NCBI GenBank assembly: GCA_020249415.1
Contig: JADCFR010000139.1
Coordinates: 1-20,422, forward strand
DNA from: Roseomonas sp.
GTDB taxonomy: Bacteria; Pseudomonadota; Alphaproteobacteria; Acetobacterales; Acetobacteraceae
Reading direction: 5' to 3'
DNA: 20,422 nucleotides
In this document: positions 1 through 8,702 of the stretch, piece by piece
Layout: the number at the start of each line of letters is the position of its first letter
Numbering within the stretch: the first letter of the stretch is position 1
Translations under genes and position numbers: made by a program
Notes under the pieces: generated by a model
Database searches by the model: none
What the model was told of the DNA's origin: nothing
What the model saw: only the letters and a program-made list of their open reading frames with translations

Positions 1-1
1 T

Positions 2-70
2 TACCAAGAGATGGGAAAGCGGAAAGGCTGGACCCGCAGGTTGCCCCTGTCCGCCGGGCTGCGTATCTAA
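2..70 (+). CDS. Possible 3' end of an upstream gene (partial)
   Basis: One plus-strand frame is open from the window edge to a TAA at 68-70, encoding a short basic tail ending WTRRLPLSAGLRI. The stop lies 6 bases before the next ATG and overlaps the AAGG that probably serves as its ribosome-binding site, which is the spacing expected inside an operon. Only 22 codons are visible and I do not recognise the protein. The other two frames are also open here, so this is a weak inference from spacing only. Confidence 0.25.
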   Translation, partial: YQEMGKRKGWTRRLPLSAGLRI

Positions 71-76
71 GGCGCC

Positions 77-607
77 ATGCCTCGCCTGATTCGCCTTCTG
101 CCGCTTTGCCTGGCCCTGGTCGCCCTGCCTGCCGCCGCGCAGCAGCGCCCGGCCGCGCCTGCCCAGCAGGCAGCCGCATCGGCGCCGCGCCAGCTTGGCA
201 CCTTCCGGGATTGGACAGCGGCTACCCATCAGGAAAACGGGCAGAAAATCTGCTACGCCTTCACCCGCGCCAGCAAGACCGAACCGAACCGACAGGGGGT
301 GGTGCTGACGGTCACGCATCGCCCAGGCGGGCGGGATGCGGTGGCGATCACCGCCGGCTATGCCTATCCGCGCAATGCGGAAGTGACGGTCGCCATCGGC
401 CAGACCAATCTGCCCTTCTATACCGGCGGCAATTCCGCCTTTGCGCGCGATGGCGCGGCGGCGGTGGCGGCCATGCGCGGCGGCAATCGCGCCACGGCAC
501 GCGGCCCAGCCGCTGGCGGGCGCGGCACCGCAAATGACCAATTCAGCCTGGCCGGGTTTTCCGCCGCTCATGATGCGATTTCGCGTGAATGCCCGGCGCG
601 GAAATGA
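77..607 (+). CDS. Invasion-associated locus B (IalB) family secreted protein
   Basis: A 176-residue exported protein. Residues 1-22 form a signal peptide (basic MPRLIR, hydrophobic [13 protein letters not shown], then an AAAQ cleavage region). An Ala/Pro/Gln-rich linker follows. The core from about residue 40 has the IalB-family opening GTFRDWTA...GQKICYAF, and a Cys near the C-terminus (SRECPARK) could pair with the Cys of KICYAF. IalB was named from Bartonella, where it affects erythrocyte invasion, but the family is widespread in free-living alphaproteobacteria, where its role is unclear, so no virulence role is implied. The ATG follows AAGG by 4 bases. Its TGA (605-607) overlaps the preferred rlmN ATG, suggesting translational coupling. 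Residues 135-155 are Gly/Ala/Arg-rich low complexity. Family assignment is fairly sure; function is not known. Confidence 0.8.
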   Translation: MPRLIRLLPLCLALVALPAAAQQRPAAPAQQAAASAPRQLGTFRDWTAATHQENGQKICYAFTRASKTEPNRQGVVLTVTHRPGGRDAVAITAGYAYPRNAEVTVAIGQTNLPFYTGGNSAFARDGAAAVAAMRGGNRATARGPAAGGRGTANDQFSLAGFSAAHDAISRECPARK

Positions 608-1779
608 ATAGCGCCGTTCTCGACCTGAACGAGGCTGAGCGCGCACGCATATTGGCGAAAGCCGCTGCCTTCGCCCCGCCACCTGCCACACTACCCGATG
701 GCAGGCGCGATCTGGTGGGCCTTTCGCGTGAGGAACTCGCTGCGGAAATGGTCGCCCTTGGCGAAAAGCCCTTTCGTGCAAAACAGCTTTGGCATTGGAT
801 CTATCATCAGGGTGAGACCGATTTCGCCCGCATGAACACCATCGCCAAGCCCATGCAAATGAAGCTTGCGGAACGCTTCGTGGTGGGCCGCCCGGAAGTG
901 GCCACACAGCAGGATAGCGCGGATGGCACGCGCAAATGGCTGTTTCGCTTCCGCGACCAGCAGCAGGTGGAAACGGTTTATATCCCCTCGGCGGAGGAGG
1001 ATCGGGGCGCGGTCTGCATTTCAACGCAAGTGGGCTGCACGCTGTCCTGCCGCTTTTGCCATACCGGCACGCAGGCCCTGGTGCGCAATCTTGGGGCGGC
1101 GGAAATCGTCGGCCAATTCATCGCCGCGCGCGATTCCTATGGCGAATGGCCAAGCCCCAAGGATGGCACCCCGCGCCATCTTTCCAATATCGTCGTCATG
1201 GGCATGGGTGAGCCGCTCTATAATTACGAGAATGTCGCCAAGGCGCTGAAGATCGTGATGGATCACGAAGGCATTGGGCTGTCGCGCCGGCGCATCACGC
1301 TTTCCACGTCCGGCGTTGTGCCAATGATGGATCGCTGCGGGGCAGAATTGGGCGTGGGGCTTGCGGTATCGCTCCATGCCGTGACGGATGAGTTGCGTGA
1401 TGAGATCGTGCCGCTCAATCGGAAATACCCAATCGCGGAGCTTCTGGCCGCCTGCCGGCGCTATCCCGGCGCTTCCAATGCGCGGCGCATTACCTTTGAA
1501 TATGTCATGCTGCGCGGCGTGAATGATAGCGAAGCGGAAGCGCGCGAATTGGTGCGCCTGATCCGCGGCATGCCGGCGAAGGTGAATTTGATTCCCTTCA
1601 ACCCATGGCCCGGCAGCCCATACAAGACCAGCACATCGGAAGCCATTCAGCGCTTTGCCGCAATTCTGAATGATGCCGGATATGCCAGCCCCATTCGCCG
1701 CCCGCGCGGGCGCGATATTCTGGCCGCTTGCGGGCAATTGAAGACGGAAAGCGAGAGAAGGCGCAAGGCGGTCGAATAG
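604..1779 (+). CDS. rlmN: RlmN: 23S rRNA A2503 / tRNA A37 C2-methyltransferase (radical SAM)
   Basis: A cytoplasmic radical-SAM enzyme that methylates C2 of adenosine 2503 in 23S rRNA; in E. coli it also methylates A37 of some tRNAs. The [4Fe-4S] motif CxxxCxxC is at residues 145, 149 and 152 (GCTLSCRFC). The two further cysteines of the ping-pong mechanism are visible: C138 in VCISTQVG and the methyl-carrying C376 in ILAACGQL. The [12 protein letters not shown] and [10 protein letters not shown] motifs are also family hallmarks. At 391 residues it has normal length. I prefer the ATG at 604, which makes a 4-base ATGA overlap with the upstream stop; an in-frame ATG at 589 would add five residues. 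It ends 8 bases before the convergent plsC-like gene, leaving no room for a dedicated terminator. Confidence 0.96.
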   Translation: MNSAVLDLNEAERARILAKAAAFAPPPATLPDGRRDLVGLSREELAAEMVALGEKPFRAKQLWHWIYHQGETDFARMNTIAKPMQMKLAERFVVGRPEVATQQDSADGTRKWLFRFRDQQQVETVYIPSAEEDRGAVCISTQVGCTLSCRFCHTGTQALVRNLGAAEIVGQFIAARDSYGEWPSPKDGTPRHLSNIVVMGMGEPLYNYENVAKALKIVMDHEGIGLSRRRITLSTSGVVPMMDRCGAELGVGLAVSLHAVTDELRDEIVPLNRKYPIAELLAACRRYPGASNARRITFEYVMLRGVNDSEAEARELVRLIRGMPAKVNLIPFNPWPGSPYKTSTSEAIQRFAAILNDAGYASPIRRPRGRDILAACGQLKTESERRRKAVE

Positions 1780-1787
1780 CGCGCGCC

Positions 1788-2498
1788 TTACGGCCCACGC
1801 ATGAGCCGTGCTGTTTCGGCCTCGATCTGCGCTTCCAATGTTTCCATCAGCGGCTTGCGTGCCAGCCCCTCGGGCAAGGCGGGCAGGATGGAAATGGCAA
1901 TCACGCCTGGCGTCTTGTGAAACGCCCTTCTTCCCCAATGCTGCCCGCTATTGGTCGCAACCGGATAGCAGGGCACGCCGCTACCCATGACCAGCGCGGC
2001 AACGCCCGGCTGATAGGGAACCTTCTCCCCCGGCGCAGACCGAGTGCCTTCGGGAAAAATCACCAAGGGCCGACCCTCATCCAGCACGCGCTTGGCATCG
2101 CGCACCATGGCGCGCAGCGCCGCGCCGCCGCCATCCCGATCCACCGCCACCGCCCCGCTATGGCGCGCCACGCGCCCCCAAAAGGGCAGATTGAGCAATT
2201 CGCGCTTCAGCACGTAGCGCGGCTCCTCAAGCAGCGCGAGCCAGACAAAGGTATCAAAGGCAGATTGATGTTTTGAGGCGATAATCGCTGCCCCAGGCGC
2301 AATATTCTCCAAGCCGGTCACTGCCAGACGAATGTCGCAAATGATGCGTAGCAGCCAAATGATAAGGCGCGCCCAAAGCCGGATGAAGCGGTGCATGAAG
2401 CGCGGATGAAAGGGCAGCAAGACCATCGCAATGATGGCGCCAAGCGCGGTGATCGTCATGAAAAGCGCATTGAAGATGCAGGAACGCAGCCAGATCAT
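1788..2498 (-). CDS. plsC: PlsC-type 1-acyl-sn-glycerol-3-phosphate (lysophospholipid) acyltransferase
   Basis: A 236-residue membrane-associated acyltransferase that probably transfers an acyl group to lysophosphatidic acid to make phosphatidic acid, the precursor of membrane phospholipids. Two hydrophobic segments sit at about residues 8-30 and 40-52. The catalytic HX4D motif is H77-Q-S-A-F-D82, and the glycerophosphate-binding motif is F148-P-E-G-T-R-S. The start ATG (2498-2496) overlaps the stop of the upstream ydcF-like gene by the ATGA pattern, so it is the last gene of the ftsE-ftsX-ydcF-plsC operon. Alphaproteobacteria often carry several PlsC paralogues, including ones acting on other lysolipids such as lyso-ornithine lipid, so the exact acceptor is not certain from sequence. 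Confidence 0.88.
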   Translation of the reverse strand: MIWLRSCIFNALFMTITALGAIIAMVLLPFHPRFMHRFIRLWARLIIWLLRIICDIRLAVTGLENIAPGAAIIASKHQSAFDTFVWLALLEEPRYVLKRELLNLPFWGRVARHSGAVAVDRDGGGAALRAMVRDAKRVLDEGRPLVIFPEGTRSAPGEKVPYQPGVAALVMGSGVPCYPVATNSGQHWGRRAFHKTPGVIAISILPALPEGLARKPLMETLEAQIEAETARLMRGP

Positions 2499-3085
2499 AT
2501 GCGCCTTCCACCGAATATCGCCGAAAGACCAAGTTCGGCACCCAGGAGTTTCATGTACTCACCAAGCAAAAGTCCCCAATTGCGCGGCTGCCAAAAGGCG
2601 CCTTCCGCGCGCAGCCGGGATGGCGTCACGGGATGCGCCTGCACCTGCAAGCCCGGCATGGCACGGCGCAATTCCGTGCGCGCGCGCGGCATGTGATAGC
2701 CCGCCGTCACCAGCCGGATTGTCGCGATCTGCCGCGGCCTGGCCCAGGCGGCGATTTCCACCGCATTGCCGCGCGTGGACGCCGCCGCATGCCCAAGTTC
2801 CACCCGACCGGCAAGCCTTGCGAGATCCATGCCCGCGCCGCGCGCCAGATCCGCAAGGCGCGAATCGGGATGCACGCCGGAGACAAAAAGCCGCGGCGCG
2901 GCGCCTTCTTCCAGCAGACGAAAGCCCGTCTCTACCCGCTCGGTCCCGCCGGTGAGCACCACAATGGCGTCCGCCGCGCCGACATCAGCGGCCATTTCCT
3001 GCACCGCGCGCAGGAACCAGATGAAGCCGCCAAACCAAAGCAGCAGCAGCGCCAAGGCGAACAACCAAAGCCGCCGCAGTTTCAT
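2495..3085 (-). CDS. YdcF-like DUF218 membrane protein
   Basis: A 196-residue protein with one N-terminal membrane segment (residues about 5-26) and a DUF218 domain. Recognisable DUF218 features are the AIVVLTGG strand, FVSGV, the A-x-S-T-R-G-N-A segment near residue 105 and the TAGYHMPRA segment near residue 130, matching the family pattern S-x-x-T-x-x-N followed by T-x-x-x-H-x-x-R-A. The family includes YdcF, SanA and ElyC, several of which affect envelope or peptidoglycan-precursor functions, but the biochemical activity is not settled. The frame stays open upstream, but the ATG at 3085-3083 is chosen because it forms an ATGA overlap with the ftsX stop. Its own stop overlaps the plsC ATG in the same way. 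Confidence 0.8.
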   Translation of the reverse strand: MKLRRLWLFALALLLLWFGGFIWFLRAVQEMAADVGAADAIVVLTGGTERVETGFRLLEEGAAPRLFVSGVHPDSRLADLARGAGMDLARLAGRVELGHAAASTRGNAVEIAAWARPRQIATIRLVTAGYHMPRARTELRRAMPGLQVQAHPVTPSRLRAEGAFWQPRNWGLLLGEYMKLLGAELGLSAIFGGRRI

Positions 3086-3936
3086 GGCAGGCGCCGCAAC
3101 CATAAAAGGATGCTGGCCCTTGTCGTGGCCCAGGCGATCAGCGCAGCGGAAACCGGTAGGGCGGCAAGGCCAAGCCATGGCAGGTCCTGCGGGGTGATAT
3201 CGGGCAGCATCGGCCCGGCTAGCTGCAGCAGCGCCCAAACCAGGCCGCCTGCCAGGGCCACCCCAAGAATCGCCCCCAGCAGGGCAAGCCAGGCGGTGCG
3301 GCGCGCGAAGCGCTCGGCAATATCGCGATCCGCCGCGCCCAGCATATGCAGCACCATCACCGAATCCCGCCGCGCCGCAATGCCCGCGCGCACGGCCAGC
3401 ACCACCACCGAAGCCCCGACCACCGCCACCAGCAGCAGCGCCGCCAAGGCCGCCGCCGAAACTGCCCGCGCCACGGCAGCCAGCCGCGCCACAAACACCC
3501 CATGCGCTTCCGTCACCGCACCCGGCACGGCTTCCGCCACCCGATCGCCAATCAGCACCGGGTCGGCGGCCAGATCGGCCAGGCGCAATTCAATCACGCC
3601 GGGTAGCGGCAAACCCGCGACATCCCCCAACCAAGGGCGCAGCAATTCCGCCATCCGGCCAGGGTCCACCGCCTGGGCCTCACGCACTGCCGGCAGGGCG
3701 CGCAACGCCCCCAGCGCCGCTTCCATGCGGGCGGCTGTTGGGTTTGGGATTTGCACCGTGACGGCCGCATTCGCCCCCTGCTGCCAGCGCTTGGCGAGTT
3801 GGCTCACCGCCTCATGCCCCGCCAGCGCGCAGGTCGCGAATAGCGCCATGGCGGCAATCAGCGCCACCAGCAGCCGATCCGCCAGCGCGCCGCGCAGGCC
3901 AATCGGGTCGGCCCGGCCCCCAGCGTCACGGCGCAT
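3082..3936 (-). CDS. ftsX: FtsX: cell-division ABC-type membrane protein
   Basis: A 284-residue protein with FtsX topology: an N-terminal TM at about 22-40, a periplasmic domain of about 120 residues, then three TMs at about 162-184, 215-238 and 254-272. It follows ftsE directly and overlaps it by 11 bases, which strengthens an otherwise low-similarity assignment. In other bacteria FtsEX sits at the division site and, rather than pumping a substrate, uses ATP hydrolysis to activate peptidoglycan hydrolases through partners binding the periplasmic loop. I chose the ATG at 3936; a TTG two codons upstream is possible. No obvious EnvC-like partner is encoded nearby. Sequence is very rich in Ala, Leu and Arg, typical of this GC-rich genome. 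Confidence 0.88.
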   Translation of the reverse strand: MRRDAGGRADPIGLRGALADRLLVALIAAMALFATCALAGHEAVSQLAKRWQQGANAAVTVQIPNPTAARMEAALGALRALPAVREAQAVDPGRMAELLRPWLGDVAGLPLPGVIELRLADLAADPVLIGDRVAEAVPGAVTEAHGVFVARLAAVARAVSAAALAALLLVAVVGASVVVLAVRAGIAARRDSVMVLHMLGAADRDIAERFARRTAWLALLGAILGVALAGGLVWALLQLAGPMLPDITPQDLPWLGLAALPVSAALIAWATTRASILLWLRRLP

Positions 3937-4600
3937 CAACAACGCGGCCTTCTGCCAGGGTAATGACCCGCGCCGGGTGGCGCGCCGGCAAATCCTCAGA
4001 ATGCGTCGCCACCACTATTGCGGTGCCAAGCCGGTTCATTTCCACAAACAGCGCAATCAACCGTCGCGCTTCAAACACATCCAATTCCGATGTCGGTTCA
4101 TCAACAATCAGCAAGGCCGGGCGCGTGATGATGGCGCGCGCGATGGCAATGCGCTGCTGTTCACCGCCGGAGAGTTCCGCCGGCGCACGCCCGGCCTTTG
4201 CCGCAAGGCCAAGCCAATCCAGGATTTCATTCACATCCTGTTTCACCGCGGCTTCTGCGCGGCCCGCCAGCCGCAACGGCAGCGCCACATTATCCCAGGC
4301 GGAAAGATGGCCCAGCAGCCGGAATTCCTGATGCACCACGCCGATCTTGCGCCTGAGCGCCGGCAGCGCCGCGCGCTCCGCCTGCCCGGTATTGATGCCA
4401 AGCACCGAAACCACGCCGCTTGAGGGCCGGATCGCGGCATGCATCAACCTGAGGATCGAGCTTTTCCCCGCCCCGGAAGGCCCGAGCAGCCAGGTAAAGC
4501 TCCCCTCCCCCAGCGCGAAGGAGACATCGCGCAAGGCATCCGGCCCGGGTTCACCCCCAGGGGTTGGATAGGCCAGCCCGACACGCCCGAATCTCACCAT
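3926..4600 (-). CDS. ftsE: FtsE: cell-division ATP-binding protein
   Basis: A 224-residue ABC ATPase that partners FtsX at the septum. Walker A GPSGAGKSS is at residues 40-48, Q-loop Q91, signature LSGGEQQR at 143-150, Walker B LLIVDEPTSELD at 163-174, and the switch histidine is in ATHSEDL. The D-loop region reads SELD where many FtsE proteins have GNLD. The ATG at 4600 starts the protein exactly where the family normally begins (MVRFGRVGLAY); the frame stays open upstream to 4681, but that would add 27 unconserved residues and run into the divergent gene. AAGG lies 4 bases before this ATG. First gene of the ftsE-ftsX-ydcF-plsC operon, divergent from the zinc-ribbon gene across about 79 bases. 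Confidence 0.93.
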   Translation of the reverse strand: MVRFGRVGLAYPTPGGEPGPDALRDVSFALGEGSFTWLLGPSGAGKSSILRLMHAAIRPSSGVVSVLGINTGQAERAALPALRRKIGVVHQEFRLLGHLSAWDNVALPLRLAGRAEAAVKQDVNEILDWLGLAAKAGRAPAELSGGEQQRIAIARAIITRPALLIVDEPTSELDVFEARRLIALFVEMNRLGTAIVVATHSEDLPARHPARVITLAEGRVVDAP

Positions 4601-4679
4601 AGGCCTTGTTTCGCATGGCAGGGGCATTGCGCTCAATCTTTCGCTTGCCGAGAAGCCCGCTGTGACGGAAAATAGGCTC

Positions 4680-5096
4680 ATGTTGATCGAATGCCCGAAA
4701 TGCGAAGCTGGGTTTCAGGTGCCGGAACGCCTGCTGGTTGACCGGGCGCGCCGGCTCCGCTGCGGCCAGTGCGGGACCATCTTCCCCATGCCGGATCCCC
4801 CGGAACCGGAGCCCATGGCCTGGCGGGAACCAGAACCGCCGCCACCGCCAGCCGCAGACCCACCAAGGCCTGCCCCGGTGGCTGAAGAACGGCACCCCGA
4901 ACCGCTGCTGGCAGAGCAAACCTCAGAGACCGCAGAGGCCGCGAATGAGGCCCCCTCTCGCGGTCTGCGCGCGGCCTGGGCGGCCTCCATCGCCCTGCTG
5001 ATTGGCGGCGGCCTTGCGGCCATCATCCAGCGAGAGGCTTTGGCTGATGCCTGGCCACCCGCTGCTCGGCTATTCGCAGCCCTTGGCCTCATGTAG
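4680..5096 (+). CDS. MJ0042-type zinc-ribbon protein with a C-terminal membrane segment
   Basis: A 138-residue protein. Residues 1-36 form a zinc ribbon of the MJ0042 finger-like type, with C5/C8 and C28/C31 as metal ligands ([13 protein letters not shown] ... [10 protein letters not shown]). A Pro/Glu-rich linker spans about 37-95, followed by a single TM at about 97-116 and a short tail. This is the layout of alphaproteobacterial zinc-ribbon/DUF3426-type proteins that are often found beside ftsE; their function is not established. I start at ATG 4680, directly before the conserved LIECPKC; a GTG at 4662 in frame would add six residues. The gene is divergent from ftsE and may share a regulatory region with it. 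A role linked to division or envelope is inference from position only. Confidence 0.78.
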   Translation: MLIECPKCEAGFQVPERLLVDRARRLRCGQCGTIFPMPDPPEPEPMAWREPEPPPPPAADPPRPAPVAEERHPEPLLAEQTSETAEAANEAPSRGLRAAWAASIALLIGGGLAAIIQREALADAWPPAARLFAALGLM

Positions 5097-5191
5097 GGCG
5101 CGTCTCGGGCGCCGGGGCGTCGAGAACCGGGTTGGTCAAGCCTGGAAGCTTGGCGCGCGACAGGGCCGCCGAAAAAGGTTACAGGCGTGTC

Positions 5192-6709
5192 ATGCAGGCC
5201 ACCCCCCCGCTTCTTGCCGCTGAGGGCATTACCAAGCGCTTCGGCGCGCTGGTGGCAAATGACGCCGTGGACCTGACCGTGGCGCCGGGCGAAATCCACG
5301 CGCTGCTGGGCGAAAACGGTGCCGGCAAATCCACGCTCGTCAAAATCATCTATGGCCTGCTGCGCCCGGATGCGGGGCGGCTGGTCTGGCGCGGCACGCC
5401 GGTGCAGGTGGAAACGCCGCGCGCCGCCCGCGCGCTTGGCATTGGCATGGTGTTTCAGCATTTTTCGCTGTTTGAGGCGCTGACGGTGGCCGAGAATGTC
5501 GCCCTCGCGCTTGATGGCGCGGGCGCCTTGGAAGACATCGCCGACCGCCTTGCCGAAACAAGCCGCGCCTATGGCCTGCCGCTTGATCCCAGGCGCGAAG
5601 TCTGGCGGCTTTCCGTGGGTGAACGCCAGCGCGTTGAGATCATGCGCTGCCTGATGCAGGACCCAAGCCTGCTGATCCTGGATGAACCCACTTCCGTATT
5701 GACGCCCCAGGAAGCCGAGGGGCTTTTTGCGACGCTCGCCCGGCTGCGCGCCGAAGGCCGTTCGGTGCTCTACATCTCCCATAAGCTCGAAGAAGTGCGC
5801 CGCATTTGCGAAGCCGCAACCATTCTGCGCGGCGGCCAGGTGGTGGCGCATTGCGACCCGCGCGCGGAAACGGCAGCAAGCCTCGCGCGCATGATGATGG
5901 GCGGTGATGTGGTGCCCATCCGCCATGATGTGATTGAAGCGCAGGGCCCGGTGCGGCTGGCGGTCTCGGCGCTATCTCTCCCGCCGCTGCATGCCCATGG
6001 CATCGCGCTTGACAGGATCAGCCTGGAACTCCGCGCCGGTGAGGTGCTGGGCATAGCCGGTGTTGCCGGCAATGGCCAGGATGAGCTTTTTGCAGCCCTC
6101 AGCGGCGAAGAATTGGCGCCACATGACGCAGCCATCATCATGGATGGTGTTGCCGTGGGCCGCGTTGGCATCAATGAGCGGCGTCGGCGCGGGGCGGCCT
6201 TTGTACCGGAAGAACGGCTTGGCCATGGCGCGGCGCCTGCCATGCGGCTCACGGAGAACGCGCTGCTGTCAGGCCATGCCACGAATGGTTTTTTGCGCCA
6301 CGGCTTGGTTGATCGCGCCAAGCTGACAGATTTCGTTGGCAAGGTCGTGCGCGCCTTTGATGTGCGCAAAGGCCCCGCCGATCCGGAAGCCCGCGCGCTA
6401 TCCGGTGGCAATTTGCAGAAATTCGTCATTGGCCGCGAAATCGCGCGCCAGCCCGGCCTTTTGGTGGTGGCGCAGCCAAGCTGGGGCGTGGATGCGGGCG
6501 CGGCTGCCACCATTCGCCAGGCGCTGATGGATCTCGCGCGCGCGGGCAGTGCTGTTCTGGTGATCAGCCAGGATTTGGACGAATTGCTGGAAATCTCAGA
6601 CCGGCTCTGCGTCATGTTCATGGGCCGGCTTTCGCCCGCCATACCAACCGCGGAAGCCACACGTGAATCGCTCGGCCTATTGATGGGCGGGGCGGGGATG
6701 GCGGCGTGA
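5192..6709 (+). CDS. BMP-family ABC importer, fused two-domain ATP-binding protein (nucleoside/purine type)
   Basis: A 505-residue protein with two fused ABC domains energising uptake by the two permeases downstream. Domain 1 is canonical: Walker A G40-ENGAGKST, signature LSVGERQR at about 140-147, Walker [13 protein letters not shown] at about 160-171, and switch ISHKLEEV. Domain 2 has a degenerate Walker A ([12 protein letters not shown], residues 288-298, without GKS/T) and Walker B with Gln in place of Glu ([12 protein letters not shown]), but an intact LSGGNLQK signature. One intact plus one degenerate site is the normal state of this YufO/NupA-like subfamily. Start ATG 5192 fits the family N-terminus; the frame extends upstream to a TTG at 5132. 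The stop overlaps the start of the first permease. Substrate is inferred from family: nucleosides or purine bases. Confidence 0.9.
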   Translation: MQATPPLLAAEGITKRFGALVANDAVDLTVAPGEIHALLGENGAGKSTLVKIIYGLLRPDAGRLVWRGTPVQVETPRAARALGIGMVFQHFSLFEALTVAENVALALDGAGALEDIADRLAETSRAYGLPLDPRREVWRLSVGERQRVEIMRCLMQDPSLLILDEPTSVLTPQEAEGLFATLARLRAEGRSVLYISHKLEEVRRICEAATILRGGQVVAHCDPRAETAASLARMMMGGDVVPIRHDVIEAQGPVRLAVSALSLPPLHAHGIALDRISLELRAGEVLGIAGVAGNGQDELFAALSGEELAPHDAAIIMDGVAVGRVGINERRRRGAAFVPEERLGHGAAPAMRLTENALLSGHATNGFLRHGLVDRAKLTDFVGKVVRAFDVRKGPADPEARALSGGNLQKFVIGREIARQPGLLVVAQPSWGVDAGAAATIRQALMDLARAGSAVLVISQDLDELLEISDRLCVMFMGRLSPAIPTAEATRESLGLLMGGAGMAA

Positions 6710-7782
6710 TGAGACTGGTTATGGAAAGGCGCAGCGAAACGCCAATCAGCCTGATGCTGATCTCGCCCATGATTGCCGTGGCGCTGACCATGATATCGGC
6801 GGCCATCATGTTCGCGCTGCTCGGCAAGGACCCGGTGGCGGCGCTGCAAACCTATTTCCTTGATCCCCTTTCGGATTCCTGGGGCTTGCAGGAAGTGGCG
6901 GTGAAGGCGACGCCGCTGGTGCTCATCGCCGTTGGGCTTGCGGTTTGCTATCGCGCCAAGGTTTGGAATATCGGCGCCGAGGGGCAATTCCTGTTCGGCG
7001 CCATGGCGGGCGGCTATATCGCCATTATCACCCATGGCAGCACACAAGGCCTGTGGCTTTTGCCGGTGATGTTGCTGGTGGGCGCCATGGCGGGGGCGTG
7101 TTTTGCGTTGATCCCCGCATTGCTGCGCACCCGCTTCGGCGCCAATGAGATTCTGACCAGCCTGATGCTGGTTTATGTCGCGGAATTGCTGCTGGATTAC
7201 CTGGTGCGCGGCCCCTGGCGCGACCCAGCCGGCTTCAACATGCCCAATAGCGTGGTGTTTGAGGCTGAAGCGACGCTGCCGCTGCTGATGGCAGGCGGGC
7301 GCCTTAACATCGGCACGCCGATCATGATCGCGGTGGTGCTTGCCTTCATGCTGCTGATGGGGCGCACACTAAAAGGGTTTGAAATCCGCCTGGTGGGGGA
7401 AGCACCGCGCGCCGCGCGCTTTGCCGGGTTTTCCGAGAACCGTTTGATCATCACGGTTTTCATGATCTCGGGCGCACTCGCCGGGCTTGCCGGCGTGTTG
7501 GAAGCCGCAGGCACGGTCAAGCAATTGCAGCCCGGCATTTCACCTGGCTATGGCTTCACCGCGATCATCGTGGCCTTCCTCGGGCGGCTCAATCCCATCG
7601 GGTGTTTGTTCGCGGGCATTTTCATCGCCATCACCTTCATCGGTGGCGAGAATGCGCAAATCATGCTGCGCCTGCCCTTGGATGCGACCCGCGTGCTGCA
7701 AGGGCTTTTGCTGTTCTTCGTGCTGGTCTGCGATAGCATGCTTTTGTATCGCTTCCGCCTGTTGCGGGGTGCCGCCGCATGA
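6709..7782 (+). CDS. BMP-family ABC importer permease 1
   Basis: A 357-residue inner-membrane protein of the BPD_transp_2 family (YufP/NupB-like), with about 8-10 hydrophobic segments. The conserved cytoplasmic segments LVGEAPRAARFAGFS (ABC-coupling region) and GPWRDPAGFNMPNS, and the motif YRAKVWNIGAEGQF near the N-terminus, match nucleoside-type importers. The ATG at 6709 shares one base with the ATPase stop (TGATG); a GTG at 6706 is an equally possible start. It ends in an ATGA overlap with the second permease, so the two should be translationally coupled and form the heterodimeric channel. Substrate is inferred from the family only. Confidence 0.9.
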   Translation: MRLVMERRSETPISLMLISPMIAVALTMISAAIMFALLGKDPVAALQTYFLDPLSDSWGLQEVAVKATPLVLIAVGLAVCYRAKVWNIGAEGQFLFGAMAGGYIAIITHGSTQGLWLLPVMLLVGAMAGACFALIPALLRTRFGANEILTSLMLVYVAELLLDYLVRGPWRDPAGFNMPNSVVFEAEATLPLLMAGGRLNIGTPIMIAVVLAFMLLMGRTLKGFEIRLVGEAPRAARFAGFSENRLIITVFMISGALAGLAGVLEAAGTVKQLQPGISPGYGFTAIIVAFLGRLNPIGCLFAGIFIAITFIGGENAQIMLRLPLDATRVLQGLLLFFVLVCDSMLLYRFRLLRGAAA

Positions 7783-8696
7783 CATTGTTCGAAGCGATCA
7801 TCCTGACCATCATCACCGCCTCCACGCCGCTGCTGATTGCGGCGATTGGCGAATTGGTGGTGGAACGCGCCGGCGTGTTGAATCTGGGCGTTGAGGGCAT
7901 GATGGTGATCGGCGCTGCCGCCGGTATTGCCGCTGCCATCGCCACCGGGTCTTCCAGTTTTGGCGTGCTGGTGGCGGTGCTGGCCGGCATGGCGCTATCG
8001 CTGGTTTTTGCCGCACTTGTCTTGGGGCTCGCGGCCAATCAGGTCGCGGCGGGGCTGGCCTTGGCCATTCTGGGGCTCGGGCTTTCGGGCGTGATCGGGG
8101 CGCCCTTTGTGGGCATACAGCGCGCGGGCATCGGCAAGATCGAGATCCCTTGGCTGTCCGAGATTCCCTTCCTTGGCCCGCTGCTGTTCCGTCAGGACCC
8201 GTTTGTCTATGCCTCCATCGCCTTGGTGATCGGCGTCTGGTGGTTCCTCACCAAAAGCCGTGCGGGGTTGGTGCTGCGCGCGGTCGGCGAGAACCACGCG
8301 GCAGCGCATGCGCTGGGCTATCCGGTGCGGCGCATCCGCCTGCTCGCCATCCTGTTCGGCGGCGGATGCGCGGGGCTGGCTGGGGCCTATATGTCCTTGG
8401 TTCTGACGCCGTTCTGGACCAGCGGCATGACTGCCGGGCGGGGGTGGATTGCGCTGGCCATCGTGGTTTTTGCCTCCTGGCTGCCCTTCAGGGCCATGGT
8501 GGGCGCCTATCTGTTCGGCGCGTTGACCATCCTGCAATTGCATGCGCAATCGGCCGGCGTGCCGCTGCCATCGCAGTTTCTGGCGGCTTTGCCCTATCTG
8601 ATCACGATTCTGGTGCTGGTGCTCATTATGCGGGCAAGGCGAGGCGGCGCGGCGGGGCCGGCCTCCCTCGGTGTGCCCTTCGTGCCCGATAGATAG
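7779..8696 (+). CDS. BMP-family ABC importer permease 2
   Basis: A 305-residue inner-membrane permease (YufQ/NupC-like), pairing with permease 1. Hallmarks are the early ERAGVLNLGVEGMMVIGA segment and the coupling segment LRAVGENHAAAHALGYPVRRIR at about residues 165-186. About eight to ten hydrophobic segments are visible. The ATG overlaps the previous stop as ATGA. A 116-base structured spacer separates it from the binding-protein gene, which therefore may be expressed at a different level. The C-terminal tail after the last TM is short and basic (MRARRGG). Confidence 0.9.
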   Translation: MTLFEAIILTIITASTPLLIAAIGELVVERAGVLNLGVEGMMVIGAAAGIAAAIATGSSSFGVLVAVLAGMALSLVFAALVLGLAANQVAAGLALAILGLGLSGVIGAPFVGIQRAGIGKIEIPWLSEIPFLGPLLFRQDPFVYASIALVIGVWWFLTKSRAGLVLRAVGENHAAAHALGYPVRRIRLLAILFGGGCAGLAGAYMSLVLTPFWTSGMTAGRGWIALAIVVFASWLPFRAMVGAYLFGALTILQLHAQSAGVPLPSQFLAALPYLITILVLVLIMRARRGGAAGPASLGVPFVPDR

Positions 8697-8702
8697 CCCC
8701 TT

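Noticed and set aside
1021..1938. A 305-codon minus-strand open frame across rlmN and the end of plsC
   Set aside because: Antisense to the radical-SAM core of RlmN; composition and lack of motifs indicate a shadow frame.
2633..4423. A 596-codon plus-strand open frame opposite ydcF, ftsX and ftsE
   Set aside because: It is antisense to three genes with clear motifs and overlaps; its translation is low-complexity Arg/Ala/Ser/Pro-rich, as expected from the complement of GC-rich coding DNA, and shows no recognisable domain.
4601..4681. A 27-residue upstream extension of FtsE to 4681
   Set aside because: FtsE proteins begin at about the MVRF position, and the extension would run over the start of the divergent zinc-ribbon gene.
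5097..5113. Short inverted repeat GGCGC/GCGCC after the zinc-ribbon gene
   Set aside because: Only 5 bp with a 7-base loop and no T-run; expected by chance in this GC-rich sequence.
4715..7047. Two long minus-strand frames (4715-5926 and 5770-7047) opposite the zinc-ribbon, ATPase and permease genes
   Set aside because: Both mirror well-supported plus-strand genes and have no coherent domain, signal or start context.
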